The notes under the pieces were generated by a model. It was not told where the DNA came from, made no database searches, and saw only the letters and a program-made list of their open reading frames with translations. The position numbers and the translations under genes are program-made. This document shows positions 46,333 to 58,831 of a stretch of DNA of 64,000 bases, one piece after another. How positions within the stretch are numbered: the stretch's first letter is position 1; each line of letters opens with the position of its first letter. Source of the DNA: Amoebidium appalachense (Eukaryota; Ichthyosporea); assembly GCA_963693365.1 (NCBI GenBank), contig CAVNZM010000002.1, positions 3,286,001-3,350,000 of the forward strand, in the 5' to 3' direction.

Positions 46333-46464
46333 TCTGTCATAGAGGCCAAACGAAAAGATAACCTAGAGTATGCCCGATCAACACTGCAAATCTTGTTGGG
46401 TTTATCATGATCGCTCCTTTCCAGGGCGCTGCACTTTTTTTCTATGTTAAACAGGTTTTTTTTT

Positions 46465-46495
<31 letters not shown>

Positions 46496-47027
46496 GGGTT
46501 GCATGTATGGGGAGGAGGCAAAGGGGCAGGAAGGAATAAGATTGCGGGGGAAGAAGAGGAATGGCAGTCACCATATGCACCTATGTGCATTGTTATGTTG
46601 GTTGTTGATCGGAGGGTAGGGCTGAACGGGGAACCAATGACCACGCAGGAAACTGATCAACATATCCGTACCCGAGACTATTGACGAGCGGGCCCTGAAC
46701 AAGAAGAAGCTGACCATCTACACCATTCTGGAGAACCAGGTGTGTGACCTGAAAATATTTCAACTTTTAGAGCAGATTCTTTTGTGGGATGTGACAATGA
46801 AGAGAGAAAAATCGAAGAGTTAAAGTTATGATTATTCACTTTTGGGAGGCAAAAATGAAAGGGGATAGGGGGGGAGGGGGGGGGGGGGGGTGTGTCAAAT
46901 GATGTTTCTGTAAACACTTGTTCTTGTCTGCCTTTTCCTTTATTATACTTTTTTTTTTTTTTTTTTGGTTCCTTTAGTCTTTCCCTTAGAACACAGGGAG
47001 TGTTGTTCTTCGTACTCTATATCGTAT

Positions 47028-47061
<34 letters not shown>

Positions 47062-48154
47062 TCCCGGCCCTTCATTTTTTCCCCCTTTTTTGTTTCCCCC
47101 TGACCATGTATAACACATTTTACCCCCCCCCCCCCCCCCCCCCCCCCCTTCTTTTTTTTCCCCTATTTTCTTTCGTTTCCCCCTCTGACCATGTATACAC
47201 CACAGACGCTAGTGATCAACTCAGCCAAGGCCATAGGCTGCAACATTGTCAACATTGGCGCCCAGGACCTTGTCGATGGAACCCCCCACCTGTGTCTGGG
47301 CCTCATCTGGCAGATCATTCGTGTATGTTGACCCCTCCCCCCCCCCTGACCCCCCCCCACCCCCCCCCCCCCCTCCCCTTCCGGAGGATAAACTCTGCTT
47401 ATGATGCATGGTTTTTTGTGTTGTCCATTGCGTATGTGCACTTCACACCCCATATCGCATTTTGAAATTCCTCTCCCCCCCCCCCCTCCCCCCTCCCCCC
47501 CCCCCCCCCCCCCCCTCTTGCCCCTCCCTGCCTGGCTTCCCCACCCTGCAGCTGGTTTTTGCCAGATGCTTTGAATGGTCTGTACCTAAAAACACGTCTG
47601 TCTTTCTCTCTGTCTGAAATTACCCACACACCAGGAGACATATACAACATGTGCACCATGCCGTGTATCTCAGCCTTCCCTTTCCAAGCACGCACACACA
47701 CAGACGCGCAACAACACAGTCACACATGCACCATGCATGTGCCGAGACACTGTGTCACGCTCACACAAACACACACATGCATGCGCACGTATACACACAT
47801 AGACACATACACGCACACGCACACTGATTCTCACGTGCACACACACGTACACAGATTGGGCTGCTAGCCAAGGTCAGTCTCAAGGCATGCCCCAACCTTG
47901 CCCGGCTGCTGGAGGGAGACGAGACTTTGGCTCAGCTACTGGGTCTGCCTGCCGAACAGGTACGTGTTTGTGTAGGTGGAAAGGGTGGGGGGGGGGGGGT
48001 TATAAAAGTGTTGGTTTGTCAATGTCAGTGGCGTAGATGATCGTTGGTAGTTGAATTGTGGTTGGTTTTGGTCTCTTTTTTAGGGGGGTTTTCTTTTTTT
48101 TTTTCCCATTATTATTGTTTGTTTGTTTGTTTTTTTTTTGTTTTTTTTTTTTTT

Positions 48155-48185
<31 letters not shown>

Positions 48186-48601
48186 GGCACATACAGGATT
48201 GCCAATGTTTCAGTGATATAGGCGCAGGGTTGAGCTGATACAACGTGTGTGGATAGGGGAGTGTTTGCCTCTGCATGTCGTGATTTACCCATGACATACA
48301 CCGGAAACCCTAATTTACACGAAAATAGTAGGCAAAGCTACCGGGGGGGGGGGGGGGGGGGGGATTATCTTCTTTTAGCCCCCTTCTTCCCCCGCAAACC
48401 AACATCATTGCCTTGGGCGAGGGGCAGATATGCATGCACCGAAAGAGGGAGGGTTTTCCTAATCGCACTACTTCTTTCTTCTTCTCCCTACCTTCTCTTT
48501 GCCCTGCCGTTTGCTCTCTCTCTCCCCTTCCCCTCTCTCGCTCTGTCCCTCTTACTCTGCTTCATTTGCTGTAGTCTTAGGGGAGACCACCCCCACTCCC
48601 C

Positions 48602-48644
<43 letters not shown>

Positions 48645-50192
48645 AAAACAAATGTAGTAGCTAACATTAAATATTTCCAGATTCTGCTGCGCTGGTTCAA
48701 CTACCACCTGCGTGAGGCCGGGCACCCACGTCGTGTGGCCAATTTCTCAGGGGACATCAAGGACTCAGAGTGCTACACGATTCTGCTCAAGCAGGTAACC
48801 CACTGTTTGCACGTGTGGTGGTGGTCTGTTGTGTTATGATTTGTGTGCGTGTATGTGTCTGTGTGTGTGGGAAACACACATGCTTGCACATGCTCATGTC
48901 AGGACAACCTCATTGCCCATACCTACATCCCCCCCCCCCCCCCCCCCCCCGCCCGCCCTCGTCCTTCCCAAGCAGTATCTGAGCTGGGTTTCGTCGACTA
49001 GGTGATTGGTTCCAAACTTGGGTCTTGTGGATGGCTTGGCTTCCCCTTCTAACTGCTTATTATGCATTACATAGTGTGGCTTGCACTCTGCATGTTGTTT
49101 TCCGTCATGGATGTGTACGTTGTGCTCTATAACGCACTCTAAACCCTCCTCATCCCCACTTTCTGTCATCTCTATATATATATATATATCTCTCTCTCTC
49201 TCTCTCTCACCCCCTCCCAGCCCCCCCACACACACCACCCCCGAACCCCCCCCCCCCCCCCATGTTTCACCATTTTGCATCCCTCCCTAACGGACCTTTG
49301 TTACCACCACACAGATAGCACCGCGCAACCTTGGTGTGAGCGATGCACCTCTGTGTGAGAAGGACGAACTCAAGAGGGCCGAACTGATGCTGCAGAATGC
49401 GGAGAAGATGAACTGCAGACGTTTCGTCAAACCCAGAGATGTCGTTAATGTATTTATCTTCCCTCCCCCCCCCCCCCCGTGGGGGGCATTGGGGCTCCCC
49501 ACACTGCGCCGATGGACTGGTTTCGGATTGACAGTCCATCGGAGCTCCGATTGACCACACTCGACCATATTTGGGTTTTTCGCAAGTCCATCCGATCGGA
49601 GCGTCCAGACTGGTCACGGATTGACGGCAACACTGGCGCTGTATTCAACATATTTTATAACGCTAGCGTACATATACTCTATAATATTTGTACATTATTT
49701 TTAATTTAAATATTTAAATAAGAAGAGGTGCTGTAGCTGACATGCTGCACGTCCAAAAAATATCAAAACTAATTAGTATGCAAGTATCTACGGGTTGTTA
49801 AGTCTAGGATGCCTAACGCGCGGTCCATTTTTGGCTATTTTCTTTGCAATTAGTTAATTGGTAAGTGCGAATAGACCAATTTGGTAAAGTACGGGATGAT
49901 TGTTTCACATTTTGCGCTGAACGTCAATCCGGGCCCGGATTGAAACGCCCATAGACTGGCAGTTAATCCGGGAGTCAATCCAAATCGGATTGACTTCGAA
50001 TTAACTGGGTTCGGGCAAATTTGGCAAGCGCTGTCCATCGGACTTAATGTGGACGCCAGAGCGATTGGACTCCGATCCAAAATAGGCAAATTTGGTCAGT
50101 TCGGAGCGTCAATCGGCGCAGTGTGGACAGCCCCATTATCTCTTTTGGTGGTTTTTCGACATTTCTACTTCCATGGTTGCACCCTAATGCAT

Positions 50193-50223
<31 letters not shown>

Positions 50224-50344
50224 ACAAAAAAAAAAAAAACCGTTCTGCTTATTACGTGTATTCTCTCTGTGTGGTTCGGACTCTGTGTTTTGTCGGTTTT
50301 AAATGTGTACTTCGTGCTTTACTTAGTGCTTTTATGTCGCATTA

Positions 50345-50379
<35 letters not shown>

Positions 50380-50833
50380 CCCCCCTCCCCCCGTACAACT
50401 CCTGTCCTTCACATCCTTTGTTTGGGTTACGGTTTTAGGTGTGTTCTTGGTTTTTCTTTCTGACGTACGGGGGTGCACACGCACACGCACACGCACACAC
50501 ACACACTGACCTTCACATGCACGTGCAGGGGCACCCCAAGCTTAACCTTGCGTTTGTGGCCAACCTGTTCAACATGTACCCGGCACTGGAGCCCATGGAG
50601 GAGGCCGTGGAGGAGATCATCGAGGAGACACGGGAGGAGAAAAGTACGTGCGTGTGGGTGTGTGGGTGTGGGGTGGGTGGGGGAGGAGGACTACAGGCAT
50701 GCAAAGAGGGGTATCAATAGTTTGCCATGGCTTACTTGCCCTTTCATGCCTCTTTGCCCTTGCATTTGTTCAAAACCAATATGAACAAACAATATGGAAC
50801 CCCTCCCCCCCCCCCCCCCCCCCCCCTCTCCCG

Positions 50834-50864
<31 letters not shown>

Positions 50865-51045
50865 AACACACCCCAAGAAAAAATAAGAAACAAAAGAAAA
50901 GGCAGTATATGAAACGAAAGAAGGTACGTGGGGTTGACGAATTTCTCACTCCACCTTTTTGTTTTGCACGTTTTAACGAAATCTCCTTTCTCCCCCTCTT
51001 CCCCCTCCCTCCCTTTCCCATCCCACCCTGTCATCCCCCCTTGCT

Positions 51046-51127
<82 letters not shown>

Positions 51128-51933
51128 CGCACACACACACAGCGTTCCGCAACTGGATGAACAGTCTGGGTGTCAATCCGTTCGTCAACAATCTGTACCA
51201 AGACCTTCACGACGGCCTTGTGCTGATCCAGCTGTTCGATAAGGTGTGTGTGTGTGTGTGTCGTGTGTGTGTGTGTGTCTCTGCATGTGTCTGGATCCGG
51301 ATCTGGATCTGTTTGTGTCTTTGTGTCTGCCACACATACGCCGAATAAGACCCCATCATCTCCAATTCCATGCCCTACGCACAAATATCCCACCCTACTC
51401 CAAAGAGTTTCCACAGTCATCATCCAATCAGAACCCATTAATACCAACCCCCTTTCAAAGAAAAATGCTCACACACACACACCAACATTCCCCCTCCCTC
51501 CGCCACCTGCCCACCCACTCACCTACCCACCCACCACCACTACTTCGCCACCATCATTCTCAGACGATCCACCCATCCTCATTCCCCTCACCCCCCCCCC
51601 CCCCCCCCCCCCATTCCCCCCTCCCCCCCCCCCCCCCCCCCCCCTCCACACACCAACCTCACACACACCCCCACACAGGTATACCCAGGCTACGTCGAGT
51701 GGAACCGCGTCAACCAACCACCTTTCAAGGCCATGAGTGCAATCATGAAGAAGATTGAAAACTGCAACTACGCAATGGAATTGGGCAAAGGGAAGAAGTT
51801 CAGTCTGGTCGGGATTGACGGGAAGGATATTTTTGACGGCAACAGGACACTCACCCTGGCAATCATCTGGCAGCTTATGCGTGCATACACACTCGAGGTG
51901 AGTTGTATGCGGGTGTAGGGGGAACGGGTGTGT

Positions 51934-51985
<52 letters not shown>

Positions 51986-53576
51986 GTGTGTGTGTGTGTG
52001 AGCTTGCGGGCGCGCGCTTTCGTCACGGTAGTGGTGGTGTGTGTGTGTGCGTGTGTGTGGGTGTGGTCGGGGGAAGGGGAGGGGGAGGGGGGTATTGAAA
52101 GGGATTGTTTAGAAATGTTTGGAGGAAATGTGGGGGAGGGGAGAGAGGGAGGATATTGGGGGAGAGGGATGCAGATCGTGTCAAAATTATGGTTGAAACG
52201 GGGGTAATGGGGGAAGGGAGGGGATGGAGGGGGATATTTGATTTGTTGGCTGGATCTGAGCTCCAATTTGATTATGGATTAAACAAGAAAAACGAAGCAC
52301 ATACAAACACACAGAGCAGGATGTGTGCTTCTTCAAATCAGCAGCCATCTCCTCATAACTTTCAATATCTCTCGTCCTTCGTCCTTTGGCGCTCCTTTTC
52401 TCCTTCCCCTCTTCCCTCCCCTCCTTCTCCCCCCCTTCTTTCCATTATCCCCCCCCCCCCCCCCCCCCCTTCCCCTCCTTCCACCCACCCACCCACCCAC
52501 CCACCCATACACAACACACTCTCACCCTTTCTAACACCGTCCTCCCCCCTCTGTGCCCAGGTGCTCAAGCGTCTATCTGGAGGAGACAAGCCCATCAGTG
52601 AGAATGATATTGTGGAGTGGGTTAATGCCAGACTGGCTAAGGCCGGCAAAACTTCAAAGATCAGTTCATTCAAGGGTTTGTTTCCCTCCTCCTCCCTCCC
52701 CCCCCCTCCCCCCCCCCCCCCCCCCTCCCCCTCTCCCCGCCTGCTCGCCTCTCCTTCCTCCCATGTTCTACTATTGCTTGGGCCCACTTATGCAATGTGC
52801 GCGCACATACAAACAAGGTAATTCCTAAACCGGTGATCTTTCACGTGGATGGGGCATGACGTCATATTGGCGCAACGTCGGTATGAATGTCACTGAGGAT
52901 TCCAGCCGATGTCACCGAGTGCACTGTTTCGCTTTATTTATATAAGGGTATGTCTGCCTTTCTTTAGGAATTGCCATGCAAGATGTGCCGACGAGAAGTT
53001 TGACACACACACTTGCATGCACATATACACACAAAACACACTTCTCTCTCATGACCTCCCCCCCCCCCCCCCCCCCCCCCCTTCCCCCCCTCCCCCCGGA
53101 CCCGTTCGTTCCACCCGTCCTCCTCCCCCTCGCCCTCCCCTTTTACGCACATTCATTTTGAGAGACATGCCACCACCACTACTTTGACCCGAAAAGGTAC
53201 AGCCAGTGATATGAATTTGATACACACACACCAAACCATATCTCCACCTCCCATCCCGCAACATAACCCCCGTGTATAACCAATCAATCTCACCAATCCT
53301 TTCCCTTTCACCCCGGCAGATTCGTGCATCGCCGATTCCCTACCCGTGATCGACCTAATCGACGCGATCAAACCCAAGAGTATCGATTACAACCTGGTTA
53401 TCTCCGGGGCAGCCAATGAAAACGACAAGATGCTCAATGCAAAATATGCAGTGTCGATGGGGAGAAAGATCGGCGCAGGAATTTACGCCCTGCCCGAGGA
53501 TTTGGTTGAGGTTAAGCCCAAGATGGTTATGACGGTGTTTGCTTGTCTTATGGCTTGCTCATACAACGTCAAATAA
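43493..53576 (+). CDS. Fimbrin/plastin actin-bundling protein
   Basis: Exons: 43493-43544, 44584-44744, 45258-45412, 46049-46159, 46649-46739, 47206-47322, 47855-47959, 48681-48794, 49315-49449, 50529-50643, 51143-51243, 51679-51897, 52561-52675, 53320-53576. All junction phases agree; 615 aa against about 627 in animal plastins. Two EF-hand loops ([12 protein letters not shown] at 21-32, [12 protein letters not shown] at 57-68) precede two actin-binding domains, that is four calponin-homology domains (about 120-235, 262-375, 386-495, 505-615). Diagnostic stretches include [30 protein letters not shown] and [10 protein letters not shown]. It cross-links F-actin into tight bundles, with calcium sensing through the EF-hands. 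Every domain is intact. Intron 9 carries a MITE. Confidence 0.95.
49491..50134. mobile_element. Harbinger-like MITE in fimbrin intron 9
   Basis: The ends are terminal inverted repeats. The left end begins GGGGCTCCCCACACTGCGCC; the right end is the complement of GGGGCTGTCCACACTGCGCC, with two mismatches over the first 20 positions. The element is 644 bp and is flanked by ATT on both sides (49488-49490 and 50135-50137), a 3-bp target duplication as in PIF/Harbinger elements. The inside contains subterminal GGATTGAC-type words in both orientations and no transposase frame, so it is non-autonomous. Confidence 0.8.
51048..51140 (+). repeat. (CA)n abutting the fimbrin exon 11 acceptor
   Basis: The CA tract runs to CACACACAG directly at the exon start (51143). 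Confidence 0.95.
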
Positions 53577-54124
53577 GTTCCGTTTATCTTATTTTTGAGC
53601 CTTCCTTTTTCTCTCTCTAGATCACTCTCTATATATCTCTCTCTCCAGTTGTGCTTTTTCCAGGTTACGCACTCCTGAGAAATAATGATGGGTTTGAATA
53701 TATATATACAACAGAGACAGATATGGGATGTGTAATGTGTTTGATGGGTCCTCGGAATGCGATACTATACGTGTGGGCTTCTGTTAAATTGATTTGCCGC
53801 ATTGAATTGTTAGTGATGAAGTATTTTGAATACGGCTTCGTGCATGCATGGGTAGGCAAGCTTAGACTTACGAATTAAGTTTATAGAGCTTCCCTGCTTC
53901 TAAATATCTCTTTAAAGTACAATCGCATCCGTATGTCTCAGTTTTGGCATCTTTTTTTTCTCTTGTCCTCTTTCCTTTTTTCCGCCTCATTTCCTTTTCT
54001 TCCCGTCCTTTGCTCTCACAAGTCTGTAAAAGGCAATATGAAACGACTGTGTCGTTTGTGGCCTCTTTTTTTTTTTTCTTTTTTTTTTTTTCTTCTTCTT
54101 CTTTTTTTCTTTTGCCCCTCCCAC

Positions 54125-54165
<41 letters not shown>

Positions 54166-54319
54166 CCCTCCCGCGCTTTACTAGTCTGCACCAAGTTGAT
54201 ATGATGAGGCCATGAACCTGAAGAAATGTTGTCCGAGAATTTTTCAAAAAGAAAAATATATCTCTTTTTAGTTCGTCTTTACACGATCCTATGCATGCAA
54301 GTGGCATTCTGAACCTTAC
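53577..54319. other. Fimbrin 3' flank with poly-T runs
   Basis: Pyrimidine-rich sequence follows the fimbrin stop, then two T-rich blocks (54067-54112 and 54127-54163). No canonical AATAAA was found close to the stop. Lys-rich minus-strand frames are products of the T runs. Confidence 0.5.
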
Positions 54320-54518
54320 ATGCACAAATCGATCAAGGAGGCCCTGTTGATCTCTGTTCACTGTGTGTGGTGGGATTCCCATAGAGGAGGAGGAGGGGGG
54401 GGGGGGGGGGGGGGGGGAGACCGTGTGTGTGTGTGTGTGTGCGTACCTGGTTTCGAAGTGCTTGTACGCCTGAATTACGTAGTCCATGTTGTGCCAGTAC
54501 GTGTGCGTCTGCAGCTGT
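54320..54518 (-). CDS. Two exons of an unrecognised minus-strand gene
   Basis: A 72-nt segment (54518-54447) is bounded by ATGCAG and GTACGC and encodes QLQTHTYWHNMDYVIQAYK plus HFET. A 34-nt segment (54353-54320), bounded by GAACAG and GTAAGG, encodes DQQGLLDRFVH. They join in phase through an AGA codon. The splice motifs and natural residue mix suggest a real gene, but I cannot assign a family or find the neighbouring exons with confidence. One candidate is a frame at 58,860-59,020 on the same strand, on the far side of the repeat pair. Confidence 0.35.
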
Positions 54519-55103
54519 CTGCATGAAAATGCACACTATGTCACAATGTGTGCACAGGCTGCATCACCAACTTCACACACATGTTTGTGTGCATACGTAT
54601 GCTTCAAGTTATGTAGTAATAATAATTCTCAGTGGATGGGTTTTTATCTGATTCAGACGTGACGCACGGCCCCGCGCCGTGGCACGCAACAAGGTGTCGC
54701 CTGCCCCTGAGCAACTGTGAGCCTTTACCAGGCTCCTCCTGAGTATTGTCAATCTATAACGTGTGAGTTAAAATGACAGTGCGAACGATTTGACACCGTA
54801 ATCATTTTGTGACTTGTCTGCTGATAAACATGTCCGGTGGCAGTAGTTGGCTGGCTACGTCGACAAAGTACGTCAGCCCAGGAGTTAACGTTGCACCTGA
54901 ACTTGAAAGGTCATTGGTTTTTGGAAATAGGATCCACATATCTATCTTGATTTTTGGGGAACCATAGGCACGTGTTCATAAATGTGGCACCGTCGGTGGG
55001 GCCTGGGGTGGCACCGTGTACTGTAACACGTGTGTGTGGGCACGCATGTGTAAGTGTGGGTGGGTGAGGGGGTGCTTTTTTTTTTGCGTGTGTGTGTGCG
55101 TGC

Positions 55104-55155
<52 letters not shown>

Positions 55156-55449
55156 AGATCGTATGTACTCGTATCATATGGCAGGAAGACGTACTAATCT
55201 TAATAGCTGCCGGTGTACATACGGTGGTGGTGCGTGGCAATGGTGAGGGTTTAATGACTTAAAGGGTCAGCAGCAAGCACAAATTTAGAGTGGAGGTGAG
55301 CGTTGGACCCATAAATTAAGGTACCTTAAATGAGAAAGTGTGGTGCCACTGGGTCGGTGGGGGAAAATGTAACGTACCAAAGTCCGATCGTGAGAGGTAC
55401 TAAGAAATCTGTATGCCTAAACCGAAGTGATCTATTTTTCCCCATGAAT

Positions 55450-55744
55450 CGGGTTTATTATATACCCGAGGCTCGAGTCCCAGACTCATCCATTTCAACC
55501 AATCACAGCCAACTACGTGCACTAAGCTGAATACCAGTCATACCAATTCTATCAGCTCCATACCTTACTAAACTCAGCCAATCCTACATTACCACGTCAT
55601 ATACCAATGAAATACCTCCGTACCACTGGTTCCCGACTCCTGACTTCCGAAGTTCCGAGTCCTACCACCACGTGTACAATTGTAATATCGCCTGAGGATA
55701 ATATCCATTTGATTTGCCTATGAGCATAATATCTTCCGATTCTC
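55450..55744 (-). repeat. LTR-like direct repeat, copy 1
   Basis: This is about 295 bp and near-identical to 56763-57073. On the minus strand it begins TGAGAAT and contains TATATAATAAA near its end, a combined TATA and polyA-type signal. A purine-rich stretch (AGAGCAAGGGAGAG) sits just before its minus-strand start, as a polypurine tract would. Confidence 0.6.
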
Positions 55745-56762
55745 ACACTCTCCCTTGCTCTAGGCAATATCAAATCTACATAATAGTACTCCACTCACTC
55801 AGCACACACTGACACATGCTCTCCCTGAACGTGCCACAGTGCACAATGTTTCACACAACGAACAACTACTTGATTCAGTACTCTCCCTGAACCCAACACA
55901 ACGTGCCTCATGCACCCAGCAAATTAACTAAAACGGTAGCAAATTTATGTCGTATTGGTCATACATACTGCCAGTCACAGCAACGGTGGCATACTTCCTT
56001 GTTGCTCTAGCTCTTGACCGTGATCATGAAGTCACATGTACGCCCGTCAAACGACATAACCGGTTGCCCGGTACTCAGCACACCCCAGGCGTACTTGCTC
56101 CTCTCTCACCAGACGCCCAACCATGGGGCAGACTATCCGAGACACAGCAGTCTCAACTCGGCACAGCGGCCCACAACGGTAGAAAACCCATTCGACCCAC
56201 TCAGTGTACCACACCACGCGCGCACTCTCACACTCGGCAAAACGCCCGACCTCAGTGACTCTTCTTCACAGGGTCCAACAAACGCCACACAGCAAACGCT
56301 AAACGGCTCACGCCCGGCAAAACGCCTCGACTTTAGCAGGGTCCGCCACACACGGCACACACTCGACGACTTACGTCCGGCAAAAACGCCTCGACCTCAG
56401 TGACTCTACTTCACAGGGTCCAACAAACACCACACAGCAAACGCTCAACGGCTCACGCCCGGAAAAACGCCTCGACCTCAACAGGGTCCGCCACACACGG
56501 CACACACTCGACGTAATACGTCCCGGCAGAATGCCTCGACCTCAGTGACTCCACCTCACAGGGTCCCACAAACGCCACACAAGGCAAACACTCGACGTTG
56601 GCCACACGTCCGCCGCAGGTTCTCGACTAACGCCACACACACAACTTGACCACTCTCGGCGGCCCCACCGGACTTGGTTTGGAGCGGCGAAGGATGCAAA
56701 CAAATTGTTCCGGAAAATTCGCGAATGTCAGAAATCTGTGTGCACCAAAAGCTACCCTAGAC
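55745..56762 (-). mobile_element. Interior of a possible non-autonomous LTR element
   Basis: About 1 kb lies between the two direct repeats. It has no recognisable gag or pol. Much of it is a 145-bp tandem repeat. A TGGTGCACACAG word near 56735-56745 (minus) could serve as a tRNA primer-binding site, but it is not immediately next to the repeat edge. The size resembles TRIM-type elements; a simple duplicated MITE pair is the alternative. Confidence 0.4.
56240..56640 (+). repeat. 145-bp tandem repeat, about 2.7 copies
   Basis: The word CTCAGTGACT recurs at about 56252, 56397 and 56542 (period 145). Each is followed by TCACAGGGTCC, then CACACAG/CAAACGCT-type sequence, and preceded by GCC(T)CGACC. 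Confidence 0.8.
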
Positions 56763-57073
56763 CGGGGTTTATTATATACCCGAGGCTCGAGTCCCAGACT
56801 CATCCATTTCAACCAATCAAAGCCAACTACGTGCACTAAGCTGAATACCAGTCATACCAATTCTATCAGCTCCATACCTTACTAAACTCAGCCAATCGTA
56901 CATTACTACGTACATCATTTCGTATACCAATGAAATACCTCCGTACCACTGGTTCCCGACTCCTGACTTCCGAAGTTCCGAGTCCTACCACCACGTGTAA
57001 AATTGTAATATCACCAGAGGATAATATCCATTTGATTTGCCTATGAGCACAATATCTTCCTATATTATTCTCA
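56763..57073 (-). repeat. LTR-like direct repeat, copy 2
   Basis: The same sequence as copy 1 with a short insertion (near 56908) and a few substitutions. On the minus strand it starts TGAGAATAATAT. The two copies lie in the same orientation, 1.3 kb apart. Confidence 0.6.
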
Positions 57074-58082
57074 AAGGTAGTGATGTGAGATGGATGGGGG
57101 GGGAAGACGTGGGTTATGGCCATGGGCCCCGGGGTTGATTGATTATTGCTTGGTTTTGAAAGAGAGAGAGATTCTTCGAGGTTCAAGTGGATATTTGAGG
57201 GGAAGGATGAATAGGTAGACGTACAGTAAGAGGTCCGAGGGAAGCGGGAAGTAAAGAATAAATAAAGCCATGAATCATGCTCGGTAATCGGTCCGCAATA
57301 TCGACTCACACACACACCACCACAAATCCAACCCCCCTCCCTCCCTCCCCCCTTCCCCCCCCCTCCCCTCCCCCCCCCCCCTCCCCCCCCCCCCCCGCCC
57401 CACAAACACACACACACAACCCCCCCACCCACCAGCATTATAATCTGATTAAACTGGTGTACTAAACATATGGGCTATGTGAGTGGCAACAGCCAAAGTC
57501 GCGGCCGCAGTAATACTGTGTTTGTGTAGCACTACTAGTGGTGGACATAGAAAACTGATTTCATTCACATCACATTGCTCGCAACGTGGTCCAGGATATT
57601 ATTGATCCTAACAATCATCGTCACGGTGGTCCTATTCTCTGTGTTTTGCTTGGGCTAAAGGGTTTCTTCCAGCTTATAATTATGCAAATAAACCATTTAG
57701 TAATTAAATTCGGAACTTTTACACCATGTTAATTTGGTCAAGGATTGGCGTGCCTAAAATATTATGCTGTGATCTCCTTTTTTAGCGCAAATGAAATAAA
57801 AAAGTACTTTAATAAGATGCAATGCCAACATAACCGTTGTGAAAAGTTTTCATAAAACAACAAAAAAAGTAGGAATATCGATATCGAATCAAACAGGATG
57901 GCAGCGAAACACGCATCTTACAGGGTCTTAGTGGTGGCGGGCCGGGGGGAGGGGGGGGGGGGGGGGGGCAAGGGGGCTGCTATCTTGACACGGCTGGCCC
58001 GTAAGGGGAAGTAGGACCGGGTGATCGAGTTTTGGGTGTATGTGGTGAGTGGGTGGGTGGGTTGAAGGTGAAGGGGGGGAGG

Positions 58083-58116
<34 letters not shown>

Positions 58117-58277
58117 CTCAGGAAGGGAGAGCAGGCGGACTCCGAGTCGGGAGAAACGTTGCATTGGCCCTGCGGCATTCACGGGGAAACTGTATGAAGG
58201 TCACGGCGTGTGTGTGTGTGTGCGTGTCCGTGTGTGCGTGTGTCACGGTATGTGTGTCTGTCTGTGTGTGTGTGTGC

Positions 58278-58371
<94 letters not shown>

Positions 58372-58428
58372 CGGGGTTTGCATGCATGTGACGGTGCGCG
58401 TGTCTGTATGACGGTGTGTGTGTCTGTC

Positions 58429-58494
<66 letters not shown>

Positions 58495-58597
58495 ACCCTT
58501 GTGCAAGAGTGTGTACATATATATCATGATACATATGTGGCAATGTGTGACGCACGAGTACACGACGTACATACACACACACACGGCACACACACGG

Positions 58598-58668
<71 letters not shown>

Positions 58669-58799
58669 GACAGTGGTGACACTGAGTGTGTACACACACG
58701 GCATACAGATGCACCCATGGTTACCCACTCGCGGAAAAACGACACATTCATGCACGCAAGCACGCTCACGCACAGGCACGCACCCGCATACAGTTGCAT

Positions 58800-58831
<32 letters not shown>

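Noticed and set aside
53868-54194. Lys-rich minus-strand frame after fimbrin
   Set aside because: It is produced by the poly-T blocks read in reverse, and no conserved segment is visible.
54650-54745. GC-rich stretch resembling a structured RNA
   Set aside because: Only a short CGGCCCCGCGCCG-type stem is visible; no cloverleaf or known RNA signature could be built.
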